Origin: Actinoalloteichus_B caeruleus
GTDB taxonomy: Bacteria > Actinomycetota > Actinomycetes > Mycobacteriales > Pseudonocardiaceae
NCBI RefSeq assembly: GCF_000718005.1
Contig: NZ_JODV01000012.1
Reading direction: 5' to 3' (one strand)
DNA: 64,000 nucleotides
The position numbers and the translations under genes are program-made. The notes beneath the pieces were generated by a model. That model had not been told where the DNA came from and did no database searches. It was given only the letters and a program-made list of their open reading frames with translations. Positions 1 through 10,235 of the stretch are shown piece after piece (position 1 is the stretch's first letter; every line of letters starts with the position of its first letter).

Positions 1-3000
1 CGCCTGGGCAGCCAGGTGCAGGGCCACCAACGACGAGGAACACGCCGTGTCCACCGTCATGGCCGGTCCTTCGAACCCGAACGTGTAAGCAACCCGACCA
101 GACGCGACGCTGCCCGAGTTACCTGTTCCGCCATAGCCCTCGACCTCGGCCAGCCCGGCCAGGTGGGTGACGTAGTCGTGGTACATCAGCCCGGCGAACA
201 CCCCGGTGTCGCTCCCGCGCAGGGAGAGCGGGTCGACTCCGGCGTTCTCGATGGCTTCCCACGAGGCCTCCAGCAGCAGCCGCTGCTGCGGATCCATCGC
301 CAAGGCCTCACGCGGCGAGATCCCGAAGAACGCCGGATCGAACTCGGCGGCCCCGGTCAGGAAACCCCCGAAACCCTCGACGTTCCAACCACGGTCGGCG
401 GGGAACGGCCCCGTGCCGTCCCTCCCCGAGGCGACGAGGTCCCACAGCTCGTCCGGGGTGGACACACCCCCCGGGTACCGGCAACTCATGCCGACGATCG
501 CGATCGGCTCGTCCACGTCCGACACGATCGGAGCGGACGCGACGACCACGGACTGCCGGCCGAGGACCTCCGCCAGTACGAACTCAGCCAGCTCGGCGGG
601 GGTCGGGTAGTCGAACACGACGGTGGCCGACAGACGCAGCCCGGTCACCGAGTTGAGGCGGTTCCGAAGCTCCACCGCGGTCAGCGAATCGAACCCCGCA
701 TCCGAGAATGTCTGGTCGGGAGCCACGTCATCACCCGAACCATGCCCGAGCACGACGGCGACCTGTGCCCGGACCAGCTCCAGGACGACCCGGGGCCGCT
801 CCTCCTCGGGTAGTCCGACCAGGTCCGGTCCGGTGCCGGCCCGTCGCGGGCGGGAGGTACCGACCAGGTCCCGCAGAACCGGCGCGGTCTCGGACTGGGC
901 GCGGACCGCTGGCAGGTCAAGATCCACTGGGAGGACCACCGCGCGGTCGGTTCCGAGTGCCGCGTCGAACAGACCGAGCGCGTCGGCCCGGGACAGCGCG
1001 CGCACCCCGTCACGTGCCATCCGCTGGCGGTCCGCGGGGGCGAGGGTGTCGGCCATGCCCTCGCCCGCCCACGGACCCCACGCGAGCGACTGGCCGACCA
1101 GCCCCAAGCTCCTCCGCTGGGCGGCGAGCCCGTCGAGGAACGCGTTGGCCGCCGCGTAGTTCGCCTGTCCGGCCGAGCCCAGGGTCCCCGCGGCCGACGA
1201 GAACACCACGAACAGTGCCAGGTCCAGGTCCCGGGTCAGTTCGTGGAGGTTCCACGCCCCGTCCACCTTGGGCCGCAGGACGTTGGTGACCTGGTCGGCG
1301 TCGAGCGACTCGACCAGGCCGTCGTCGAGGACACCGGCGGTGTGCACCACGCCGGTCAGCGGGTGTTCCTCTGGCACGGTGGCGAGGGCGGCGGCGAGGC
1401 TGTCGCGGTCGGCGACGTCGCAGGCGACGAAGCGGGCACGGCTCCGTGACTCGGCGAGTTCGGCGACGAGTTCCGCCGCTCCTGGCGTGTCCGGGCCACG
1501 GCGGCCGAGCAGCAGCAGGTTCCGCACACCCCGTTCGGCCAGGTGCCGCGCGAGCGTGGCACCCAGCGCCCCGCCCGCGCCGGTCACCACCACCGTGCCG
1601 TCCGTCGCCAGTTCGGGGCCGGTGGGGGCGGCTGGCACCCGCGCCAGGCGTGGTACCAGCAGTTCGTCGCCGCGCACGGCGATCTGTGGCTCGCCCACGG
1701 CCAGGACGGCGGGCACGTCGACGTCTCCGTCGGCGTCGACCAGCACGATCCGGCCCGGGTGTTCCGACTGCGCGGAACGCACCAGCCCCCACACTGCCGC
1801 GTGCGGGAGGTTCTCACCTGTCGCCGCGCCTCGGGTGACCAGGACGAGACGGGAGTCCTCGTCGACGAGGACCTTCCGCAGGACGGCGAGGACCTCGGAA
1901 ACCGCACCGTGGGTGTCCTCGGCGACGGCGCCGCTGCCGGGGGCGACGGTGACCACGACTGCGTCGCGCGTCGTGTCGTCGCCGGATTCCGGCGCCGGCA
2001 CCCAGGCCACTTCGTACAGGGAGTTCCGGCTCGGTTCCACGAACGGGCCGGTCGAGATCGGGCGCAGGGCCAGTGCGTCGACGGTGGCGACCGGTGCGCC
2101 CGTCGCGTCCGCGAGTCGAACCGAGACGCCGGTGCCCGTGTCGGTGGCGGAGACCCGGACCCGCAGCGCGCGCAGCTCGGCGCCGGCCCCGTCGAGGAAC
2201 GCCAGTTCGGACCAGGAGAACGGCAGTGACAGCTCGGCCTCGCCGAGGAGTGGGACCGCGTGCAGGGCGGTGTCCAACAGCACGGGGTGCAGCCCGTAGC
2301 CGGTGACCGGCAGGTCCTCCCCGATCCGGACCTCGGCGAAGACCTCGTCCCCTCGGCGCCACGCGGCTCGCAACCCCCGGAAGGCCGGCCCGTAGTGCAT
2401 CCCCGACTCGGCGAGTCGCGCGTAGTGGTCAGCGACCGGGATCTCCACCGATCCCGGGGGTGGCCAGACGACCGACCAGTCCGCCGTGGTCGGCCGCACC
2501 CGGTCCCGACCGAGGACTCCGGTCGCGTGGCGGACCCAGGTCTCGTCCTGCTCGCCCGGCGCGCGGACGAACACGCTGATCGCCCGGTTCCCGGCGTCGT
2601 CCTCCGCCGTCGCGGTGACCTGGAGGTGGAGGTCGCTGCGGTCCGGCACCACCACCGGCCGGACCAGCGTCAACTCCTCAGGTGTCCCGTGCCCCAACCG
2701 CTGCGCGACGTGCCGGGCGAGTTCCACCATCGCGGCTCCGGGCAGGACCGGCTGGTCCGCCACATGGTGGTCCGCCAGCCAGGGGTGTTCCGCCCTGGTC
2801 ACGCGACCGGTGAACAGGGCTTCTCCGGTGTCGGCGTGGTGGACCACGGAGGCGAGCAACGGGTGTCCACCCGCCGCCAGGCCGAGCGACGAGGGGTCGC
2901 CCGGGGCGCCGTCGGCCGGCCGCAGCCAGTAGTGGCGGCGTTGGAACGCGTAGGTCGGCAGGTCGACCAGGCGGGCTTCGGACCCCGCGAAGAAGGCGGG

Positions 3001-5568
3001 CCAGTTCACTGTCACGCCACGCACATGCAGGGCCGCGACGGCGGCCACGACCGCACGCGGCTCCGGGGAGTTCCGGCGCAGCGTGTTCACGAACGCCAGG
3101 TCGTCGCCGGGTAGGCAGTCCTGGGCCAGCACGGTCAACACGGCGTCAGGGCCGAGTTCGACGAACGTGGACACGTTCCGCCTGGCGAGGCAGGCCATGC
3201 CGTCGGCGAACCGGACGGTCTCGCGCACGTGCCGCACCCAGTACTCGGGGTCGCGCAGCTCCTCCGACACCACTTCGCCGGTCAGGTTGGACACGACGGG
3301 TGTCCGGGGCTGGAGGAAGGTGAGGCTGGCCGCGACGGTCCGGAACTCGGCCAGCATGTCCGCCATCCGGGCCGAGTGGAAGGCGTGGCTGACGCGCAGG
3401 CGGCGTGCCGTGCGCCCGTCGAACCGCGCCACCACCCCGGCGACGGCGTCCTCGTCACCGGACAGCACCACCGAGGTGGGGCCGTTCACGGCGGCCAGCG
3501 ACACCCGGTCGGTGAGCAGCGGCAGGACCTCGTCCTCGGTGGCTCGCAGAGCCACCATGGCGCCGCCCGCCGGCAGCGCGCCCATCAGCCTGCTCCTGGC
3601 CGCGACCAGGGCGCACGCGTCGGGCAGGGTCAACACCCCGGCGGTGTGGGCGGCCGCCAACTCGCCGATGGAGTGGCCGAGCAGGTAGTCGGGTGTGAGT
3701 CCCCAGGACTCCAGGAGCCGGAACAGCGCCACCTCGACGGCGAACAACCCGGCCTGGGCGTGCTCGGTGCGGTCGATCAGCTCCCCACCGCCGAACACGA
3801 TGTCGCGGACCGAGTGGCCGGTGTGCCGTTCCAGTTCGGCGCACACCTCGTCGAAGGCGAGCGCGAAGGCCGGGTACTCGGCGTGCAGTTCCTGGCCCAT
3901 GCCTGGTCGCTGGGAGCCCTGCCCGGAGAACAGGAACGCGGTCTTCCCCCGTGCCGCCGTTCCCCGCACGGCGGTCCCGAGATCGTCGAGGCCCGCGGCG
4001 TCGAACACGACGGCACGCTCGCGCAGCGCGGCGCGGCTGGTCGCCAGGGTCCAGGCGACGTCCACGTCCTCGACCGCCGCTCCCTCGAGGTGGGCTCTCA
4101 GCGTGGCGGCCTGGGCACGCAGCGCGGCGTCCGTCCTGGCCGAGAGGACCCACGGGATGACGGGTGGGGCGGCCCGCTCGACCACGGCCGTCTCGTCCGG
4201 GGAATGCTCGAGGATGACGTGGGCGTTCGTACCGCTGACCCCGAAGGAGGACACGCCGGCCCGTCGAACCCCCGTGCCGGGTGACCACGGCACGGGCTCG
4301 GTCAGGAGGCGCACGGCACCGCTCGTCCAGTCCACCTGACCGGTTGGGGCGTCGACGTGGAGGGTCTTCGGCAGGACACCATGCCGCATGGCCATCACCA
4401 TCTTGATGACACCGGCGATGCCCGCGGCGGCCTGGGTGTGCCCGAGGTTCGACTTGACCGAGCCGAGCCACAGCGGGCGGTCGTCCGGCCGTTCCCTCCC
4501 GTAGGTGTCGAGCAGCGCCTGCGCCTCGATGGGATCACCGAGGGTCGTCCCGGTACCGTGCGCCTCGACGGCGTCCACATCGGCCGTGTCCAGGCCGGCC
4601 TGGGCCAGTGCCTGTCGGATGACCCGCTGCTGCGACGGCCCGTTCGGGGCGGTCAACCCGTTGGAGGCACCGTCCTGGTTGACGGCGGAACCCCGGATGA
4701 CAGCGAGTACCTGGTGGCCGTTGCGCCGGGCGTCGGACAACCGCTCCAGCAGCAGGACCCCAACTCCCTCCGACCAACCGGTGCCGTCGGCGGCCGCCGC
4801 GAAGGACTTGCAACGGCCGTCCTTGGCGAGCCCCTGTTGCCGGATGAAGTCGGTGAACACGGTGGTGTTGGGCATGACGGTCACGCCGCTGGCGAGGGCG
4901 AGGGTGCACTCCCCCGCGCGCAGCGCGCGGGACGCCCAGTGCAGGGCGACGAGGGAGGACGAGCACGCGGTGTCGATGGTGACGGCCGGTCCCTCGAAGC
5001 CGAAGGTGTAGGCGACCCTGCCGGAGAGGACGCTGCCCGAGTTCCCGACGCCGACGAACGCCCGCACGTCGTCGGGTACGTCGCCGGCGCCGGTGCCGTA
5101 GTCGTGGTACATCAGGCCGGCGAAGACGCCGGTCCGGCTGCCCTTGAGGGTCAACGGGTCGATCCCGGCCCGTTCGAAGGTCTCCCACGAGGTTTCCAGC
5201 AGCAGCCGCTGCTGCGGGTCCACCGCCAGGGCCTCGCGCGGCGAGATACCGAAGAAGTCCGCGTCGAACTCGGCGGCGTCGTGGAGGAATCCCCCCTGGA
5301 CGTCGAACACGTCCCGGGTGCCGCCGAACAGGCGCTCGAGGTCCCACCCCCGGTTCGTCGGGAAGGGACCGATTCCGTCGCCGCCGGCGGCCACGAGGCG
5401 CCACAGGTCCTCCGGGCTGGCCACGGCGCCTGGGTAGCGGCAGCTCATGCCGACGATCGCGATGGGTTCGCGCTCGCCGTCCTCGACGTCGCGGAGGCGC
5501 TGCCGTGTTCTGCGGAGGTCCGTCGTGACGCGTCTCAGGTAGTCGCGCAGCTTCTCTTCGTTGTCCAT
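1..5568 (-). CDS. Type I modular polyketide synthase, module 3 and start of module 4 (partial, runs off left edge)
   Basis: This synthase continues the chain begun by the AHBA-loading synthase. The first 1856 residues are visible. It starts at ATG 5568 with a charged helical N-terminal docking segment (MDNEEKLRDYLRRV). Then come KS3 (about 32-450, Cys in DTACSSS near 202), AT3 (GHSIGE near 631, HAFH near 728), DH3 (His motif near 935, Asp in LLDTALHA near 1093), KR3 (TGAGGALG near 1326, LDD near 1415, Tyr near 1470), an ACP (GFDSL near 1628) and KS4 (from about 1690, Cys 1843). GHSIG plus HAFH predicts a malonyl extender, although methoxymalonyl cannot be excluded. The LDD motif marks a B1-type KR. 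With DH and KR but no ER, module 3 should form a double bond. The DH motif reads HHVADQPVLP, with Asp in place of the usual Gly of HxxxGxxxxP. The gene lacks its 3' end here. Confidence 0.95.
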   Translation of the reverse strand, partial: MDNEEKLRDYLRRVTTDLRRTRQRLRDVEDGEREPIAIVGMSCRYPGAVASPEDLWRLVAAGGDGIGPFPTNRGWDLERLFGGTRDVFDVQGGFLHDAAEFDADFFGISPREALAVDPQQRLLLETSWETFERAGIDPLTLKGSRTGVFAGLMYHDYGTGAGDVPDDVRAFVGVGNSGSVLSGRVAYTFGFEGPAVTIDTACSSSLVALHWASRALRAGECTLALASGVTVMPNTTVFTDFIRQQGLAKDGRCKSFAAAADGTGWSEGVGVLLLERLSDARRNGHQVLAVIRGSAVNQDGASNGLTAPNGPSQQRVIRQALAQAGLDTADVDAVEAHGTGTTLGDPIEAQALLDTYGRERPDDRPLWLGSVKSNLGHTQAAAGIAGVIKMVMAMRHGVLPKTLHVDAPTGQVDWTSGAVRLLTEPVPWSPGTGVRRAGVSSFGVSGTNAHVILEHSPDETAVVERAAPPVIPWVLSARTDAALRAQAATLRAHLEGAAVEDVDVAWTLATSRAALRERAVVFDAAGLDDLGTAVRGTAARGKTAFLFSGQGSQRPGMGQELHAEYPAFALAFDEVCAELERHTGHSVRDIVFGGGELIDRTEHAQAGLFAVEVALFRLLESWGLTPDYLLGHSIGELAAAHTAGVLTLPDACALVAARSRLMGALPAGGAMVALRATEDEVLPLLTDRVSLAAVNGPTSVVLSGDEDAVAGVVARFDGRTARRLRVSHAFHSARMADMLAEFRTVAASLTFLQPRTPVVSNLTGEVVSEELRDPEYWVRHVRETVRFADGMACLARRNVSTFVELGPDAVLTVLAQDCLPGDDLAFVNTLRRNSPEPRAVVAAVAALHVRGVTVNWPAFFAGSEARLVDLPTYAFQRRHYWLRPADGAPGDPSSLGLAAGGHPLLASVVHHADTGEALFTGRVTRAEHPWLADHHVADQPVLPGAAMVELARHVAQRLGHGTPEELTLVRPVVVPDRSDLHLQVTATAEDDAGNRAISVFVRAPGEQDETWVRHATGVLGRDRVRPTTADWSVVWPPPGSVEIPVADHYARLAESGMHYGPAFRGLRAAWRRGDEVFAEVRIGEDLPVTGYGLHPVLLDTALHAVPLLGEAELSLPFSWSELAFLDGAGAELRALRVRVSATDTGTGVSVRLADATGAPVATVDALALRPISTGPFVEPSRNSLYEVAWVPAPESGDDTTRDAVVVTVAPGSGAVAEDTHGAVSEVLAVLRKVLVDEDSRLVLVTRGAATGENLPHAAVWGLVRSAQSEHPGRIVLVDADGDVDVPAVLAVGEPQIAVRGDELLVPRLARVPAAPTGPELATDGTVVVTGAGGALGATLARHLAERGVRNLLLLGRRGPDTPGAAELVAELAESRSRARFVACDVADRDSLAAALATVPEEHPLTGVVHTAGVLDDGLVESLDADQVTNVLRPKVDGAWNLHELTRDLDLALFVVFSSAAGTLGSAGQANYAAANAFLDGLAAQRRSLGLVGQSLAWGPWAGEGMADTLAPADRQRMARDGVRALSRADALGLFDAALGTDRAVVLPVDLDLPAVRAQSETAPVLRDLVGTSRPRRAGTGPDLVGLPEEERPRVVLELVRAQVAVVLGHGSGDDVAPDQTFSDAGFDSLTAVELRNRLNSVTGLRLSATVVFDYPTPAELAEFVLAEVLGRQSVVVASAPIVSDVDEPIAIVGMSCRYPGGVSTPDELWDLVASGRDGTGPFPADRGWNVEGFGGFLTGAAEFDPAFFGISPREALAMDPQQRLLLEASWEAIENAGVDPLSLRGSDTGVFAGLMYHDYVTHLAGLAEVEGYGGTGNSGSVASGRVAYTFGFEGPAMTVDTACSSSLVALHLAAQA

Positions 5569-6507
5569 CAACCCAACCCCATCGCCGCGATCAACAGGAG
5601 AGGACCGACCACTCGCGACGGTCGGACCCGCCCCTCCCATTGGGCAACAACCTGCGGCCTCCGGAACAGTTGGGAAACACCGAGGCGACTACCGCGAACA
5701 CGCGAATTCCCGCACATCGACCGGTGTCGCACACCGGGTTGTCCACTTACCGGGAAACCTACGGTGGGGACTGCCGACGAACAACCCCTAAGGGGACACC
5801 CCCCACCCCTGTCGTCCCACTACCCCGCGCACGGCTCCCGCTGCTCGCGCTGGCTCCGCGCCCGACGGCGCGTCCGAGGACGCCAGCACTCCGCGGGCAG
5901 CCCCACTACCAGCGACGACGTGATGACGATCAGGAGGATGCCGAGCTCGGGTACGAGGTCGACGGGCGGCGCGCGGACCACGACGGCACGGGCGGCGGCC
6001 ACCGGGAAACGCCCGTCCCCACAGTGCGGGGACGGCCCCGCGCGAATTCGGAATGGGGCGCCGATTTTCCCGGTCCGCATTCCCGCGTGGCGTTTTCGAT
6101 CGGGTGCGTCGGCGGGTGAGGATGAAAGGGAACCGATTCATCACGGTACCCGAGAACAATGACCCGTGAAACGACGCGTTAGCGATCCCCTCGGTGCGCC
6201 GGGTCCCCGGATCTGGACGTGCGCATCGCGACGGCGGCCACGCCGTCGCGATGCTCAGGAACGGGGACAGCGGTTGCCCGGCGGCGACGGCGGATCGACG
6301 GGCGGAGGGACCGCACGGCGGGCCCGCACCGCTGACCACGAGCGCGAGCCACTGGTCGATCCCGGCGAGCGGAGGCCGCGGTATGGCCCGGCCGGAGGTC
6401 CACGTCGAGCGCGACCGCCCAGACGAGCTCGGGACGTCGGCCCGGACCGGCCGACGTGCCCCCTGGTCGGTCACGACCGGGTCCGGGGAGTCCTCCGCTG
6501 GCCCACG
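5569..6507. other. Intergenic region upstream of the second PKS gene
   Basis: I see no convincing gene in these 939 bases; the open frames lack family resemblance and typical codon structure. The stretch carries the promoter side of the minus-strand PKS gene starting at 5568 and the downstream side of the LAL regulator ending at 6508. It contains the CCCCTA-type motif at 5785-5811. Confidence 0.6.
5783..5811 (-). promoter_or_regulatory. CCCCTA/CCCCTG motif upstream of second PKS gene
   Basis: CCCCTA at 5785-5790 opens the near-palindrome CCCCTAAGGGG, and CCCCTG follows at 5806-5811, 21 bases on. It lies about 215 bases upstream of the PKS start at 5568. It resembles the motif found upstream of five other minus-strand units in the cluster; this is one of the weaker copies. 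Confidence 0.35.
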
Positions 6508-9447
6508 TCAGGCGGAGCGGTCGTGCGTTCCCGTCCTCGGACCGCTCGCACCGACCGTCCCCCGGTCCCGGTAGGCCGAACGGGCCGCCTCGTGGCGCCC
6601 GGTGTCGCGGTCCCTGGGCAACAGCGACTCGTTCCCGGACTTCCCGACGGGGTTCACGTCGAGCCGCAGGTCGGCGGGTAGGTCCGTTCGTTTGGTGACC
6701 TTGAGCTTTCGGAAGATCTTCGTCAGGTGTTGCTCGACGGTGCTCACGGTGATGTGCAGCTTCCCGGAGATCTCACGGTTGGTGAAGCCGAGCGAGGCGA
6801 GCGCCGCGACACGGTGTTCGGAGGTGGTGAGAGCCCCGATCAGGACCTGCTCGGAGGAGCGGGGGGCCACTGGCCTGGACACCGTCGGCACGGACTGCGC
6901 GTGGCTGGTGGTCGTGGGTCTGTCACTCCGCTCGCTGGGGACCGGCGCCATCTCCAGTCGGCAGGCCTGCACGAGACGGCCTGCGCGGTGGGACACCATC
7001 CGAGCCTTGGCCGCCTGGCCGAGCGCCTGGTGGGCCTTGCTGAGATCGAGGAGCGTGTGGGCCAGTTCCAACCGGTCTCCGCTGGCCTGCAACAGCTCCA
7101 CCGCGTCCTTGAGCAGGCGCAACCTGCTGCTGGCATCGGAGGTGGCGGCGACGATGCGGGTGGCCGACCCGTGCACCCTGGGACTGGCGGGGCCGCTGTG
7201 CCCGAGCTGTTCCTCGGCCAGCGCCCGGGCTTTGGCGACGTTGCCGAGTCGCAGGTGGGTCTCGGCGGCGTCGGTGCGCCACGGTGCCAGCCCGGGGGCC
7301 TCGAACCCCCAGTTCGCCATGAGCTCGCCGCAGCGTTGGAAGTCCTTGAGCGCCGCGGCGTACCACCCGTTCGCGAGGTAGTACCGCCCCCTGGCGCGGA
7401 GGTAGGTCACGCCGAACACCGTGCCGAACATCTCCTCGGGGACCGGTTGCCGGAGGTGGTGCTGCACGGCGTCGTGGTCACCCACGACGCTTCCCACGGA
7501 CACCAGCACCCCGAGAGGCATGCCGATCCCGACTCCCCAGCCCTCGACCCCGACGGCCCAGATCGCCCGGTTCGCGTAGCTCGCGGCCCGGGGCAGTTCG
7601 CCGTAGCGCAGCGCGATCTCGGCACGGCATGCCGAGAACATCGCCTCCCACCAGGTCGCGCCCCGCACCTTCGACTCGGCGAGCAGCGTGTCGCACCACC
7701 GCAGTGCCGTGTCCAGTTGGTCGGAGTAGATCATCGCCTGGAGCGCGTACCAGGCCGCTTCCACGGTGCGGTCACCGAGCACGGTGGCTCGCAGCACCCG
7801 TTCCGCGTTGGCTACGGAGGTGCCCCCGCTGTCGCCGGAGAGGACCGTGTTCAGCACCACGGAGGCCATGGCGGGCCAGCTCGCCGGCGACGAGTCCAGG
7901 CAGGTCTCCCCACTCGCCTCCGCCCAGCGGGCGGCGGGTTCCGGGTGGGAGTGCGCGAGCCACAGCCCGAGGTGTTTCAGCGGGTCGGCGAGGTGGCCGG
8001 CACTGGCGCGGTACTCGTCACCGAGCCGGTTGAGCACGTCCGACGCATCCTGGCGTCGTCCGCTCCACAGCAGGTAGCGCAGCAGGCGCACCGTGTGGCT
8101 GACGTCCAGCTCTCCCGCGCGCTCGTGCTCCACCAGTCGGGGGAGGTGGCGGGCGGCGTTCGCGGGGTTGCCCCGCCACTCGGCGCCCAGCAGCGCGAAA
8201 CGCAGCTCCGCGCTCGTGGTTCCCTCGCCGCAACCGAGGAGCGCGCGCTCGAGGAAACCGATCGCCGCGGCGGGTTGGTCCGAACGCAACGCGTCCTCGG
8301 CGGCCTGCCGCAACCGCCTCACCGCCCACCTGTCCGGTGCGCAGTCGGTGGCCAGCAGGTGCTGGGCGACGTTGGCGGTCCCGGCCTGGTCCTCGTGCAG
8401 GACGCGGGCGGCCGACCGGTGCAGTCCCGACAGCTCGGCTGGTGTCACGCAGTCGAGCACGGCCTGGCGGAACAACGGGTCCTTGAAGTCGTTGTCCTCC
8501 AAGCACCCGACGAGCCGCAGGGTCTGGAGGACGCGTTCGACGTCGACGCGCGGCTGGCGCAGTAGCGCGCACACCCGTCCCACGCTCGTGTCGGCGCCGA
8601 GGACGGCGACCGCTCGGGCGACGCCGAGCACGTCGGGCCCGCTGCGCCTGAGGCAGGTCAACACGGCCTGCCGGAAGGCATCGCCGATGACCGGACGGGT
8701 GTCCGGGGAGGTATGGACCGGCTGGGGCGCGTCCAGTTGGTCCTCGATCAGCGCGCGCACCAACAGCGGGTTCCCAGCGGTGATGGCGTGGCAGGCGGGG
8801 GCGAGCCGGTCGGCGATGTCGGGGGCGATGTGGCGCGCCAGGATCTCGGCCACACCGTCGGAGGACAACGGAGCGAGTCGCACGCGGCGGAAGTTCGCCT
8901 GGCGGATCAGCTCGATCCGGTAGGCGGGATGGGTCGAGCTGTCGTAGACCGCCTCGGCGACCAACAGCATGATGCGGGCCGAGCGGGTGTGGTTGGCGAG
9001 GTGGAGGACGCACTCCATCGACGGGGCGTCCACGTGCTGCGCATCGTCCACGGTGATGAGCACCGTGTCCTTCCGCGACAGTTCGAGGACGAGCTCGAGG
9101 AGGTCCTGCGCGATGTCGAAGGTGCTGACCTCAGGCGGTTCGTCACCGAGGACCGCCCGCTTCCCGGCTGTCAGGCGCAGCAACGAGGCCGTCCGGGCCG
9201 CGGGCACCCGCATGGTCCCGACGAGCGAGCGGATACCACCGAAGGGTCGATCGCCCTGACCGCGTGCCCCCGTCATGCTGAGGACCACCGCGCCGTGCGC
9301 GGCGCGTCGGTCGGCGAACGTCCGCAGCAGTTCCGTCTTGCCGCTTGCGACCACACCGTCGACCAGGGCTATCCGCCCCTGGCCCTCGGCCGTCTCCGCG
9401 AACAGCCCTTCTAGCAGCTCGAACTCGAACCGCCGTTCGACCAGCAC
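6508..9447 (-). CDS. LuxR-family (LAL) ATP-binding transcriptional regulator
   Basis: This is a large MalT-like LAL regulator of about 979 residues, the usual size for the family. The N-terminal ATPase has an intact Walker A (GVVASGKTELL, about residue 33) and a Walker B-like segment (VLITVDDAQ, near 140). A long helical repeat region follows. The C-terminal LuxR helix-turn-helix reads LTTSEHRVAALASLGFTNRE, followed by a recognition segment with STVEQHLTKIFRKL. I prefer GTG 9447 because a GAGG lies a sensible distance upstream; GTG 9456 is in frame but sits on top of that site. It is probably a cluster-situated activator of the polyketide genes. It differs from its neighbour regulator in keeping an intact nucleotide-binding loop. 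Confidence 0.93.
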   Translation of the reverse strand: MLVERRFEFELLEGLFAETAEGQGRIALVDGVVASGKTELLRTFADRRAAHGAVVLSMTGARGQGDRPFGGIRSLVGTMRVPAARTASLLRLTAGKRAVLGDEPPEVSTFDIAQDLLELVLELSRKDTVLITVDDAQHVDAPSMECVLHLANHTRSARIMLLVAEAVYDSSTHPAYRIELIRQANFRRVRLAPLSSDGVAEILARHIAPDIADRLAPACHAITAGNPLLVRALIEDQLDAPQPVHTSPDTRPVIGDAFRQAVLTCLRRSGPDVLGVARAVAVLGADTSVGRVCALLRQPRVDVERVLQTLRLVGCLEDNDFKDPLFRQAVLDCVTPAELSGLHRSAARVLHEDQAGTANVAQHLLATDCAPDRWAVRRLRQAAEDALRSDQPAAAIGFLERALLGCGEGTTSAELRFALLGAEWRGNPANAARHLPRLVEHERAGELDVSHTVRLLRYLLWSGRRQDASDVLNRLGDEYRASAGHLADPLKHLGLWLAHSHPEPAARWAEASGETCLDSSPASWPAMASVVLNTVLSGDSGGTSVANAERVLRATVLGDRTVEAAWYALQAMIYSDQLDTALRWCDTLLAESKVRGATWWEAMFSACRAEIALRYGELPRAASYANRAIWAVGVEGWGVGIGMPLGVLVSVGSVVGDHDAVQHHLRQPVPEEMFGTVFGVTYLRARGRYYLANGWYAAALKDFQRCGELMANWGFEAPGLAPWRTDAAETHLRLGNVAKARALAEEQLGHSGPASPRVHGSATRIVAATSDASSRLRLLKDAVELLQASGDRLELAHTLLDLSKAHQALGQAAKARMVSHRAGRLVQACRLEMAPVPSERSDRPTTTSHAQSVPTVSRPVAPRSSEQVLIGALTTSEHRVAALASLGFTNREISGKLHITVSTVEQHLTKIFRKLKVTKRTDLPADLRLDVNPVGKSGNESLLPRDRDTGRHEAARSAYRDRGTVGASGPRTGTHDRSA

Positions 9448-10235
9448 AACAAGCACCTCGCCTGATCCGCCCCAGTGGGAAAGATGTTCGACAGGCAGCA
9501 GTTTCCGAACGTCCCCGCGCGATGCCCCATCGCGCGTGGGCCTGTCGCCACGTCAAACCCTCAGTCGCACATCCCTGCCGCACGCTGAGGAACACTTGTT
9601 CCTCCCCTGCGGCGAACCATATCGCCCTGCCCTCGCAGCCGCAATTATTTCCGCCAAACACCGGGCGACAAATGGCCACCAAATACTACCGAGCGTGATC
9701 CATTGATCACCAGTTGCTCGTCGAGTTCGTTCGGAAACCCGCCCGCCACCCAATCGTTATCAGCCCGATCGAACCAGGCACGAACAGGAGGACCCCCGCT
9801 AAGCCACCCAAAATACCGATAGCCCAAGCCGGTGAATTCATCGATCGGTGAATTCACCGCACTCGAGGTGATCAGCCGAACGCGCTCCGCCACCGGAGGA
9901 AGCCACGGTCACGTCGGAAGCGAGCGGTCGTCACCCAAGGACAGCCGGCCGGTCACCTACCGTCGCGCACCACCGGAAGGAGCACCCTGGACGACGATCA
10001 CCGAAAGTCACCGCACAGGAATCAGACATCCGCGTACTACGCGGAAGTCGACCACCAACGTCCCCATCACGAGCTCACACCACCCATAACCACGTTTCCG
10101 CCAGTGATGGGCAAACGATCCCCGGAACCCCACGCCGACACGCACCGACCCGACGCATCAGAAAAAGTACTGAGCACGTCAGGTTCGAGACCAACCGAAT
10201 CGATGGTGATATTCAGCGCGAACCGGTATGTCGAC
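9448..10235. other. Lower-GC intergenic region between two LAL regulators
   Basis: These 788 bases have clearly lower GC than the surroundings and no convincing gene; the open frames present look accidental. Several dyads occur: GTGATC-CATT-GATCAC at 9695-9710, GGTGAATTCA at 9831 followed by the perfect palindrome GGTGAATTCACC at 9847-9858, and TCCGCGTACTACGCGGA at 10029-10045. The region lies upstream of the first LAL gene and downstream of the second. Confidence 0.6.
9831..9858. promoter_or_regulatory. Tandem palindromic operator candidate upstream of LAL regulator
   Basis: GGTGAATTCATC at 9831-9842 and the perfect 12-base palindrome GGTGAATTCACC at 9847-9858 are spaced 16 bases start to start. 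They lie about 385 bases upstream of the LAL gene at 9447. Tandem dyads of this kind suit a dimeric DNA-binding regulator; which one is unknown. Confidence 0.35.

Noticed and set aside
4357..6162. Plus-strand open frame of 601 codons overlapping the second PKS gene
   Set aside because: Antisense shadow of KS3 with no family resemblance; it runs on into intergenic sequence.
5788..6474. Minus-strand open frame of 228 codons between PKS and LAL gene
   Set aside because: Low-complexity Arg/Pro/Ser translation, no ribosome site or domain; it lies in a likely promoter region.
9645..9893. Possible 82-residue minus-strand protein in the low-GC patch
   Set aside because: Lacks the third-position GC bias of neighbouring genes, has no convincing ribosome site, and covers dyads that look regulatory.
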